5,420 bases of DNA. Source: Nanobdellota archaeon. GTDB lineage: Archaea; Nanobdellota; Nanobdellia; Pacearchaeales; GW2011-AR1. The notes below the pieces were generated by a model. That model was not told the origin of the DNA and ran no database searches. It saw only the letters and a list, made by a program, of their open reading frames with translations. Where the stretch lies: positions 1 through 5,420 of the forward strand of contig JAUYDD010000163.1 of assembly GCA_030704765.1 (NCBI GenBank), read 5' to 3'. This document shows positions 1 to 5,294 of this stretch, in pieces (within the stretch, counting starts at the first letter, position 1; every line of letters starts with the position of its first letter). The translations under genes and the position numbers were made by a program.

Positions 1-25
1 GTTTGTTTTAATTTCTGAGCATCCT

Positions 26-117
26 AAAAACAAGGGCCAATCAAACCACACTCGCCAGCAGGCGATTTTTTAGCTGTGGCAAAAAACCTTTAGGGTGTGG
101 TGGCCCATTGTTTTTTT
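26..117 (+). ncRNA. candidate branched structured RNA or complex terminator
   Basis: A closing stem pairs 26-39 with 101-115 (14 bp, one bulged A at 107). After a six-base one-sided bulge (40-45), 46-51 pairs with 95-100 (CCACAC/GTGTGG). Inside are a perfect hairpin 52-56/61-65 (TCGCC-AGCA-GGCGA) and a second arm, 66-71 and 73-74 with 79-80 and 81-86, loop TGTG. The pairing runs straight into T7 at 111-117, so a plus-strand transcript could end here as at an intrinsic terminator. Positions 31-106 are about 53% G+C by hand count, far above the surroundings, as is common for structured RNA in AT-rich genomes. I could not match it to tRNA, 5S, SRP RNA, RNase P or a riboswitch I know. It could also be the 3' end of an upstream gene's transcript, or a mobile-element end. 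The minus strand folds too but has only T5 after the stem. Confidence 0.42.
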
Positions 118-146
118 GATATCAATAATATAGATAATAAAGTTAA

Positions 147-266
147 TTAAAATATCTTCGGAAAAAGCGAGCAGGAGGAGCTTTTGGAGAAGGCAAATTC
201 AAAGCAAATGACCCTAAAGATGACTTGAAAGTTATGTTAAGTTCACAAGTTGAGTTAACACTATAA
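147..266 (+). pseudogene. coding-looking remnant, C-terminal tail without a start
   Basis: After a stop at 144-146 one frame stays open for 39 codons and ends with TAA at 264-266. Its last thirty or so residues look like real protein: a glycine-rich AGGAFGEGKFKAN followed by DPKDDLKVMLSSQVELTL. Codons (GGA, GAA, AAA, GAT, TTA) match the intact genes nearby. There is no ATG before an internal Met at 234, no good start codon, and the sequence upstream of about 147 is AT-rich and stop-filled. The simplest reading is the last exon-like scrap of a gene whose front was lost or replaced. I do not recognise the family. A chance open frame is possible at this length. Confidence 0.28.
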
Positions 267-271
267 GTAAA

Positions 272-286
272 CTATATAAACTAAAT
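272..286 (+). promoter_or_regulatory. archaeal TATA promoter of the isomerase-kinase operon
   Basis: CTATATAAA (272-280) followed by CTAAAT lies with its last base 25 bases before the ATG at 306. In archaea transcription starts about 22-27 bp after the TATA box, so the transcript would begin at or just before the start codon. No purine-rich ribosome binding site precedes the ATG, which fits a leaderless mRNA. TAAACTA is repeated at 268-274 and 277-283. The 11-mer TATAAACTAAA at 275-285 recurs exactly at the other two promoters of the window. Confidence 0.6.
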
Positions 287-305
287 ACCTTATTTTATTA
301 AAAAG

Positions 306-647
306 ATGGCAGATATTTTTCATGAGAATAGGCCATGGGGTAAATATAAGAGATTTACTTTAAATGAGATTTCTACTGTCAAAATCATAAAAGTAAAACC
401 TAATTCTATACTCAGTCTGCAATACCATAATAAAAGAAGAGAGATGTGGTATTTTTTAACAGAAGGATATGTACAAATAGGAAACAAAAAGAAAAAAATA
501 AAAAAAGAAGGCATAGTGGAAATTCCTGTAAAAACATTACATAGATTATATGCAAAAGACAAAGAAGTTGTTGTTTTAGAAGTATCTTTTGGATTTTTTG
601 ATGAAAATGATATTGTAAGAGTAGAGGATGTCTATGGCAGGAAATAA
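306..647 (+). CDS. mannose-6-phosphate isomerase type II, stand-alone cupin
   Basis: A 113-residue single-domain cupin matching the C-terminal isomerase domain of bifunctional ManC/AlgA-type enzymes. It would interconvert mannose-6-phosphate and fructose-6-phosphate in the cytoplasm. Seen: the entry motif RPWGKY (9-14), the metal-site strand LSLQYHNKRREMW (36-48) with H41, R44 and E46, the second motif IPVKTLH (73-79) with H79, and the family's typical end DDIVRVEDVYGR (DIVR 102-105). No nucleotidyltransferase domain is present, so GDP-mannose would need another gene. The second histidine usual in HxH is lysine here (K43), and the glycine of the usual PAGTxH is K76, so metal binding may be altered. 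The ATG at 306 is 25 bases past the TATA box. The gene overlaps the downstream kinase by 14 bases, which points to co-translation. The fold and family are clear; the exact sugar is inferred. Confidence 0.85.
   Translation: MADIFHENRPWGKYKRFTLNEISTVKIIKVKPNSILSLQYHNKRREMWYFLTEGYVQIGNKKKKIKKEGIVEIPVKTLHRLYAKDKEVVVLEVSFGFFDENDIVRVEDVYGRK
624..627 (+). promoter_or_regulatory. ribosome binding site that decides the kinase start
   Basis: GAGG at 624-627 touches the ATG at 628, leaving no spacer, but stands six bases before the in-frame ATG at 634. The second ATG is therefore the better start, giving a protein beginning MAGNKVIAVDLGG. The site lies inside the last codons of the isomerase, as expected for coupled translation. 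Confidence 0.5.
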
Positions 648-1449
648 AGTTATTGCAGTTGATCTTGGTGGAACCAACCTTAGGGTTTCATTAGTGAAAG
701 GAAACAAGATAATCAGATATATAAAAAACAATACTCCAAAAACCCATGATGAACTATTAAAAATTCTGGATGATTCTATTTCTATTTTAATATCAAAAGA
801 TGTAAAAGGAATAGGGGTAGGTTCTCCCGGCCCATTAGAAAATGGAATAATAAAGAATCCTCCAAATCTTCCATTCAAAAACTTTAATTTAAAAAAACAC
901 CTTCAAAATAAGTTCAAGAAAAAAGTTTATATTGAAAATGATGCGTATTGTGTAGGTTTGTCTGAAGCAAAGTTTGGAGTAAAAAAGAAAAATTTCATAG
1001 TAATTACATTTGGAACTGGAATCGGCGGAGGAATAATCATAAACAGGAAATTATATCTTGGAAGGAATTTTGCAGGAGAATTAGGGCATATAGTTGTAAA
1101 AGATGGAAAATTCTTTGAGAGCTTGTGGCAAGACACTAGGAGGAATATAAAAGAGACTTTTGGAAAAGAGGTCTTTATAGCTGATTTAATGAAAATGGCT
1201 GATAAAAGAGCTCTTGATATTCTAGATGAGATGTATGATTATATAGGCATGGGAATAGGTTCATTAATAAATGTTTTTGACCCAGAAATAATAGTAATCA
1301 ACGGAGGTTTTAAAGAAGCTGGCGAACCATTATTGAATAAAATAAAAGAAGCAATAAAAAAATATTCTATACTGCCCCATGATACTCCTATTGAATTTTC
1401 AAAACTTGAACATCCTGGAACAATGGGCGCTAGTTTACTTGTGAAATAA
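634..1449 (+). CDS. ROK-family sugar kinase, zinc motif missing
   Basis: A cytoplasmic ATP-dependent hexose kinase of the ROK family (glucokinase/mannokinase/fructokinase type). Numbering from the ATG at 634 (271 residues): phosphate-binding D10-L-G-G-T14; sugar-binding region SPGPLENG and PPNLPF (about 64-81); catalytic pair N102-D103; the GTGIGGG loop (127-133); sugar-contacting E149-L-G-H152; and an INGG strand near 223-226. ROK kinases normally follow the ELGH histidine with a zinc motif CxCGxxGCxE. Here that stretch is replaced by a cysteine-free segment rich in charged residues (FFESLWQDTRR), and the protein is about 30-50 residues shorter than usual. It may be a metal-free compact version. 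An alternative start at 628 adds two residues. It overlaps the phosphomannose isomerase gene, so I infer sequential steps: hexose (perhaps mannose) to hexose-6-phosphate, then isomerisation. Substrate is not determined by the sequence. Confidence 0.85.
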   Translation: MAGNKVIAVDLGGTNLRVSLVKGNKIIRYIKNNTPKTHDELLKILDDSISILISKDVKGIGVGSPGPLENGIIKNPPNLPFKNFNLKKHLQNKFKKKVYIENDAYCVGLSEAKFGVKKKNFIVITFGTGIGGGIIINRKLYLGRNFAGELGHIVVKDGKFFESLWQDTRRNIKETFGKEVFIADLMKMADKRALDILDEMYDYIGMGIGSLINVFDPEIIVINGGFKEAGEPLLNKIKEAIKKYSILPHDTPIEFSKLEHPGTMGASLLVK

Positions 1450-1484
1450 CTGATAAAATTATTTTGTTATATTATTTAAGGTGA

Positions 1485-1511
1485 TTAGTGCAAATCCGCA
1501 CTAACTTTTTT
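1485..1511 (+). terminator. intrinsic-type terminator of the isomerase-kinase operon
   Basis: TTAGTGC (1485-1491) and GCACTAA (1498-1504) form a perfect 7-bp stem with a six-base loop, followed after one C by T6 (1506-1511). It lies 36 bases after the kinase stop codon, the expected place for a transcript end. Archaea mainly need the T-run, but the hairpin is also present. Confidence 0.65.
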
Positions 1512-1576
1512 GCTGATTTAATCTATAACCTCTTAAAACCTCAAATATTAACGTTATTAATAAGAATATTATGTTT

Positions 1577-1599
1577 AACAATTGCACGCAATTGTTTTT
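1577..1599 (+). terminator. second hairpin with T-run, possible back-up terminator
   Basis: AACAATTG (1577-1584) pairs with CAATTGTT (1589-1596) around the loop CACG, and the T-run continues to 1599. The stem is nearly self-complementary, so it would also form on the minus strand. It may back up the terminator at 1485 or be the first member of the stem-loop cluster downstream. Confidence 0.4.
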
Positions 1600-1662
1600 A
1601 ATCTTTTTAAGCTGTAAAAGTATAGCCTAAGTAGTTTATGAGGGATCAATTGGTCTGAAAAT

Positions 1663-1884
1663 GCTATAATCGCCATTATTTAATTATAGCAAATAACTTC
1701 AATAATCGGATATAAAAAGGTTATTTGCTAGATAGGAAATGACATTGAAAATATACGAAAATTAATGTTATTTCCTATAATTTATCACCAATAATTAAGA
1801 TAAGTTATCATAGTAACTGAAAATAAATTAATTTCAGTCCTTAAATAGTAAAGGAATAAATTTATCTGAAAATTTATTTCCTTT
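1663..1884. repeat. cluster of five stem-loops with a repeated CTGAAAAT octamer
   Basis: Consecutive inverted repeats fill these 220 bases. (1) 1663-1670/1683-1690, GCTATAAT, 8 bp. (2) 1687-1697/1720-1730, TAGCAAATAAC, 11 bp. (3) 1732-1746/1764-1778, ATAGGAAATGACATT, 15 bp with one G-U pair. (4) 1816-1822/1832-1838, ACTGAAA, 7 bp. (5) 1850-1863/1870-1884, AAAGGAATAAATTT, 14 bp with one bulged T. Stems 3 and 5 both end in ATTTCCT. CTGAAAAT occurs exactly at 1655, 1817 and 1866, with a near copy TTGAAAAT at 1745. The stems differ in sequence, so this is not a simple tandem repeat. It could be a structured non-coding RNA, a long structured leader for the kinase downstream, a protein-binding array or mobile-element debris. 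A function is not shown. Confidence 0.5.
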
Positions 1885-1952
1885 CCCATAGCCATTATAG
1901 TTAAAAGTATTTTTCATCGATTATTGCCATAACATCCTTGATTGAACCAACC

Positions 1953-1966
1953 TTTATAAACTAAAT
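1953..1966 (+). promoter_or_regulatory. archaeal TATA promoter of the GHMP kinase
   Basis: TTTATAAA (1953-1960), a near-ideal archaeal TATA box, is followed by CTAAAT. Transcription would begin near 1982-1986, giving a leader of about 16-20 bases that contains the ribosome binding site. TATAAACTAAA at 1955-1965 is identical to the promoter of the isomerase operon. Confidence 0.6.
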
Positions 1967-1988
1967 TTTCTTTGATTCTCTATAAAAT

Positions 1989-1993
1989 GAGGT
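1989..1993 (+). promoter_or_regulatory. ribosome binding site supporting a TTG start
   Basis: GAGGT at 1989-1993 stands eight bases before the TTG at 2002. The ATG at 1987 is in the same frame but reads ATG AGG TAG and stops at once, so it cannot be the start. The well-placed site and conserved residues starting within ten codons argue for TTG. Confidence 0.6.
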
Positions 1994-2001
1994 AGATTAG
2001 T

Positions 2002-2859
2002 TTGGCAACTTTTATAAAAAAGGTAAGAGCGCCAGTTAGGATTGATTTTGCTGGTGGAACTACTGATATAAAATTATTTAGCGATAAATATGGGGGAGCT
2101 GTGCTAAATGCTGCAATAAACCATTATGTTTATGGTACTTTGACTGCAACAGATAAATCAACAAAACTAGAATATCATGCTGATATTCCTACTTCTTCTG
2201 GCCTTGGAACAAGTTCTGCTATGAATGATGTTTGGGTGGCTTTAATCACACGCATGACTGATAAAACCAAGATAGCAGAAACAGTTTTTAGAATTGAGCA
2301 AACTATAAAAGAATCTTCTATTAATAATGGAAAGCAAGACCAATATGCGGCAGCTTATGGAGGAATAAATTACATGGAATTTATAGGAAACGAAGTTCGA
2401 GTTCATCCTCTTGATATAAAAAAAAGTGTTATAAAAGAACTTGAGGAAAAGCTCGTGTTAGTGTATTCTGGAAAAGCTCATTTATCTGGAAGTTCAAATA
2501 AAGCTGCTATTGATAATTTATTAAAAGGAAAAAATGATAAAAATCTTTTAAGAATAAAAGAAATTGCTGGAGAAATGAGGAATTTTTTAATTAAAGGGGA
2601 TTTAACTGGATTTTCTCATTTAATGAATAAAGAAACAGAAGAACGCAGAAAGCTCTCTAAAATAACAATTTCTTCTCAGCTTCAAAAAATTATTGATGAT
2701 GGAATGAATAATGGAGCAATATCTGCAAAAATCTGTGGAAGTGGTGGCCAAGGAAGTGTTTTATTATTTGCAGAAAATCCCAAAAAATTAAAGAAATTCT
2801 TCGGCAGGCGAGTTATTCCCTTTAAATTTGATTTTGAAGGGCTGACTTGGTTGGATTAG
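2002..2859 (+). CDS. GHMP sugar kinase, heptose-7-phosphate/fucose kinase type
   Basis: An ATP-dependent small-molecule kinase of the GHMP superfamily, closest by motif order to the HddA / COG2605 group (D-glycero-D-manno-heptose-7-phosphate kinase and relatives). Seen in 285 residues: motif 1 RAPVRIDFAGGTTD (9-22) and YGGAVLNAAIN (30-40), typical of this group; the ATP-binding motif 2 PTSSGLGTSSAM (63-74); KQDQYAAAYGG (111-121) carrying the presumed catalytic D113; NYMEF (123-127); and motif 3 KICGSGGQGSVL (243-254). Family members are usually about 320-350 residues. The missing length falls mainly between the first strands and motif 2 (about 45-62), so this is a trimmed version. It begins with TTG, has its own promoter, and converges with the glycosyltransferase gene. 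In context I infer a step toward an activated heptose, fucose or similar sugar. The precise substrate and phosphorylated position are not determined; a galactokinase-like role is less likely. Confidence 0.82.
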   Translation: MATFIKKVRAPVRIDFAGGTTDIKLFSDKYGGAVLNAAINHYVYGTLTATDKSTKLEYHADIPTSSGLGTSSAMNDVWVALITRMTDKTKIAETVFRIEQTIKESSINNGKQDQYAAAYGGINYMEFIGNEVRVHPLDIKKSVIKELEEKLVLVYSGKAHLSGSSNKAAIDNLLKGKNDKNLLRIKEIAGEMRNFLIKGDLTGFSHLMNKETEERRKLSKITISSQLQKIIDDGMNNGAISAKICGSGGQGSVLLFAENPKKLKKFFGRRVIPFKFDFEGLTWLD

Positions 2860-2886
2860 ATAATAAGTTTAAAAGAATTATTGTAA

Positions 2887-5181
2887 TTAAATTGTCAAAG
2901 CTTCTGATTTTTTTATTCTGCCACCATCCCCATTTTTTTTCATTTCTTTTTTCTGCTCTTCTAAGAATACGCGTGCTAAGTGATAGGAAATAGTTGATTC
3001 TGCTCCTTGGTTAAGATTTACACTATGCCTACCAAGGCCATCATAGCATCCTCCTGAAGCATCATCATAAATCATCTGTTTTAAGTGGTTTTTTCCTAGA
3101 AACCAATTGAATGCAAGTATCGCATTATCATAGTATTTATTTTCTTTATTGATTTTATAGGCTGTAATGTAAGCTAATACCATATCAGAAACATCGAGGG
3201 GCTGCTGATCAAAAAATGCTCTTTCTCCATTTCTTTTATACCAACCATTCTGGCCAATTGGACAAAATTCTCCTTCTATTAACATAAGATTGCACAAGAA
3301 ATCCAAGGTCTTTTTTGCAATATTCAGATATTCTTCATTTGCAGTAAGTTCATAAGCTAAGAAAAGAGATTCAGAAAGCTTGGAATTAGAATAAGTTAGA
3401 TAAGGTTCGAACCATTGCCAGTCACTAGAAGATTCATGGTTATAAAGTTCTACAATCTCATCAGAAAGCTCTTTTATTATGCGAAGAACAGCCGGATTAT
3501 TGCTGCTTTTATAAAAATAATATAACCCGATTATAGAAAAAGATTTAGATCTTGGTGATTCTAGATTATTTATATAATTCAAAGATTTTTCTAAAAGTTT
3601 TTTAGCCCTAAATCCAATATCTAGATCAATAGAATTATAGACAGTGAATCCTAATGCCCATATAGCTCTTCCAAAGGAATCTTCACTATGGGGGTTAGTT
3701 ATTTCTTCTTCATTCTTATGATTATTCTTAAAATTACCATTTTCTTCTTGAGAATATTCTAAGAACTTGATATATGTCCTTGCTAGGTTCAAGGATAACT
3801 CAGAAATTTTATCTGATTGATATATTCTAGAGTGCAATATTGAAAAAATAAGGGCTCTTGCATTATCATCTAAAGTATAACCTGAATTTATATCTGGTGT
3901 TGAGTGATGAGAAAACTGTATCATGCCAAAATCGTCTGTAAGATTCACGATATGGGACAATTTTATTTTTGGGAATTTCTCTGTTGTTTCTTCTCTTAAC
4001 TGCACTATTTTATTGAAGATCCTTAAGTATTGTATAGCTATATTAGGCCAAATCATCTTTCTAGAGAATGCATAAGCAAGCCTTTCAATCTCTTTTTTTA
4101 ATTCTTGATTAGATAATAATCTATCAATTGCTTCTGTAAACAATTCAGGCCTCATAGTATCTTCTAGGACAATTCCCCTTCCTTCTGCTAAGAGCTCCCT
4201 GGCACAAACAGTAGGTGTTGCTACAACAGCTCTTCCACCATATCCTAATGCTTCTGCTAATGGGCCTGAAGAAATCTGGTTCTTATCAAGGTTAGTGCTT
4301 ATATAGATATCACATGCAAGCATGTATTCTATTAATTCACTATCAGTTACATATTTATTATAGAATTTGACATTGTTACTGATCTTAAGTCTTTTCACGA
4401 GGCTAATAAGCTCATCCCTATATTTTTCTCCCTCTACTTTTCTTGCACTAGGATGAGTTTCTCCAACTATCAGGTAAAGGAGGTTAGGATATTTTTTAAC
4501 TAAGGGGGGCAAGGATCTAATCATATGCTCTATTCCTTTTCCCTTACCTAATAAACCTGCAGATAATAACACAGTCTTATTTTCAAGCTTTAATTTTTTC
4601 TTATATATATCTGGACTCTGGAAAGCTATATTCTCTATTCCATGATAGACTATGTGTATTTTGTTTTTTTCTATATTATATTCATTAATTAAAATATCTC
4701 CTGCTATTTTTGCAAGGACAATTATTGCTGCAGATCTTTTAGCTATTGCTTGCACTACTCTTTTTCTTTTTTCATCTGGATTAGGCAAGACTGTATGGAA
4801 AGTGACTACAACAGGTTTATTCACAGTTTCTAAAAAAGGGATCAGGTAGTTTCCATACTCTCCGCCAAAGATTCCAAATTCATGCTGGACACACACTATC
4901 TTGATATTTTCAGCAGCATTTATTCTTTTAGAAATATCAATATAATTTTCTATATCGTTCTTATTAACCTCATGAATTACTCTATTAGAATAATTATACA
5001 TATTGCCTTCATCATTAATAGCAATAACTTTTGATTTTAGTTTCGGATTGAATTTTTTGTCCATAGCTTTAGCCAGATGTTTTGTAAATGTGGCTATCCC
5101 GCACTCTTTTGGTGGAAAATTAGAAAAAAAACATGTTTTTGGATTCAATTCATCAATCAATGATTCATTCTCTTTTTTCAT
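2887..5181 (-). CDS. GT4 glycosyltransferase fused to (alpha/alpha)6 glycosidase-like domain
   Basis: A 764-residue two-domain enzyme without signal peptide or membrane segment, so cytoplasmic. Residues 14 to about 395 are a GT-B glycosyltransferase of family GT4: entry motif FPPKECGIATFT (22-33), VQHEFGIFGG (98-107), a nucleotide-sugar loop SAGLLGKGKG (207-216), and QISSGPLAEALGYG (302-315), where the usual E-x7-E has become Q302/E310. Residues about 405-745 carry the marks of an (alpha/alpha)6 toroid: GYTLDDNARA (434-443), HSEDSFGRAIWALG (498-511), DWQWFEPYLTYSNSKL (587-602), FDQQPLD (657-663), SGGCYDGL (709-716) and NQGAEST (724-730), with several acidic residues suited to catalysis or sugar binding. 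The lysine-rich tail looks disordered. From memory, such fusions occur near mannan-related phosphorylase genes, so a mannoside product is plausible but inferred. The ATG at 5181 has no close ribosome binding site; no other start lies upstream before the in-frame stop near 5233-5235. Confidence 0.82.
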   Translation of the reverse strand: MKKENESLIDELNPKTCFFSNFPPKECGIATFTKHLAKAMDKKFNPKLKSKVIAINDEGNMYNYSNRVIHEVNKNDIENYIDISKRINAAENIKIVCVQHEFGIFGGEYGNYLIPFLETVNKPVVVTFHTVLPNPDEKRKRVVQAIAKRSAAIIVLAKIAGDILINEYNIEKNKIHIVYHGIENIAFQSPDIYKKKLKLENKTVLLSAGLLGKGKGIEHMIRSLPPLVKKYPNLLYLIVGETHPSARKVEGEKYRDELISLVKRLKISNNVKFYNKYVTDSELIEYMLACDIYISTNLDKNQISSGPLAEALGYGGRAVVATPTVCARELLAEGRGIVLEDTMRPELFTEAIDRLLSNQELKKEIERLAYAFSRKMIWPNIAIQYLRIFNKIVQLREETTEKFPKIKLSHIVNLTDDFGMIQFSHHSTPDINSGYTLDDNARALIFSILHSRIYQSDKISELSLNLARTYIKFLEYSQEENGNFKNNHKNEEEITNPHSEDSFGRAIWALGFTVYNSIDLDIGFRAKKLLEKSLNYINNLESPRSKSFSIIGLYYFYKSSNNPAVLRIIKELSDEIVELYNHESSSDWQWFEPYLTYSNSKLSESLFLAYELTANEEYLNIAKKTLDFLCNLMLIEGEFCPIGQNGWYKRNGERAFFDQQPLDVSDMVLAYITAYKINKENKYYDNAILAFNWFLGKNHLKQMIYDDASGGCYDGLGRHSVNLNQGAESTISYHLARVFLEEQKKEMKKNGDGGRIKKSEALTI
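2908..2952 (+). terminator. oligo-T cluster ending the GHMP kinase transcript
   Basis: No hairpin separates the kinase stop (2859) from the convergent gene. On the plus strand T7 (2908-2914), T8 (2933-2940) and T6 (2947-2952) follow shortly. Archaeal RNA polymerase ends transcription at such runs. They are also the complement of lysine codons in the basic tail of the minus-strand gene, so they may exist only for coding reasons. Confidence 0.35.
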
Positions 5182-5240
5182 ATCAATCTTATAAAATAAA
5201 ACCTCGACGTAAATTTGTCTATTTGTGTTTTGTCAATTAA

Positions 5241-5274
5241 CTAAAGGCGTCTTTAGTTTATAAAACTTTAGTTT
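5241..5274 (-). promoter_or_regulatory. glycosyltransferase promoter with operator-like repeats
   Basis: Read on the minus strand, TTTATAAA (5264-5257) is followed by CTAAAG (5256-5251), four bases, then its inverted copy CTTTAG (5246-5241). AAACTAAAG also occurs directly repeated on either side of the TATA core (5274-5266 and 5259-5251). Transcription would start near 5232-5236, giving a leader of about 50 bases. A 6-bp inverted repeat between TATA box and start site is a classic place for a repressor. GAGGT at 5205-5201 is 19 bases from the ATG, too far to act normally. Confidence 0.5.
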
Positions 5275-5275
5275 C

Positions 5276-5289
5276 ACGCAGCCTTGCGT
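5276..5289. repeat. small inverted repeat upstream of the glycosyltransferase promoter
   Basis: ACGCA (5276-5280) and TGCGT (5285-5289) form a 5-bp hairpin or palindromic site with centre GCCT. It lies about 12 bp upstream of the TATA box on the minus strand, just beyond the usual BRE position. It is not followed by a T-run on either strand, so a protein site is likelier than a terminator. Confidence 0.25.
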
Positions 5290-5294
5290 ACATA

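Larger units (their letters stand above)
1450..1952. other. gene-less spacer, very AT-rich and rich in hairpins
   Basis: No frame of useful length is open on either strand. The spacer starts with two terminator-like hairpins (1485-1511 and 1577-1599), then holds the stem-loop cluster 1663-1884 described separately, and ends at the kinase promoter near 1953. Beyond these I see short echoes only: GCCATTAT at 1672-1679 and 1891-1898, and ATAATCG at 1666-1672 and 1702-1708 with its reverse complement near 1919-1925. No tRNA, C/D-box guide RNA or CRISPR unit was recognisable. Confidence 0.6.

Noticed and set aside
1..73. Open frames at the left edge, one ending at 18 and one reading to a TAG at 71-73.
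   Set aside because: Too short to judge and overlapping the strongly base-paired element; no recognisable protein sequence.
26..117. tRNA-like cloverleaf.
   Set aside because: No 7-bp acceptor with a CCA-side end, no T-loop or anticodon-loop pattern, and arm lengths do not fit.
185..226. TTG start after GGAGGAG giving a 14-residue peptide.
   Set aside because: Very short, and the competing frame through 147-266 looks more like coding sequence.
320..562. Minus-strand open frame inside the isomerase gene.
   Set aside because: Shadow of the real gene on the other strand; no family motif, no promoter.
576..1136. Two minus-strand open frames inside the ROK kinase gene.
   Set aside because: Shadows; phenylalanine- and proline-rich from complement of lysine and glycine codons.
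1663..1884. CRISPR array.
   Set aside because: The inverted repeats differ from each other in sequence and length; no identical repeat and spacer periodicity.
4652..5194. Two plus-strand open frames inside the glycosyltransferase gene, hydrophobic enough to look like membrane peptides.
   Set aside because: Complement of conserved GT4 coding sequence; the hydrophobicity is a by-product of antisense reading.
5187..5196. TTTTATAAG on the minus strand as the glycosyltransferase TATA box.
   Set aside because: It is only about 6-15 bases before the ATG, so transcription would start inside the gene with no further Met before residue 40; the box at 5257-5264 fits better.
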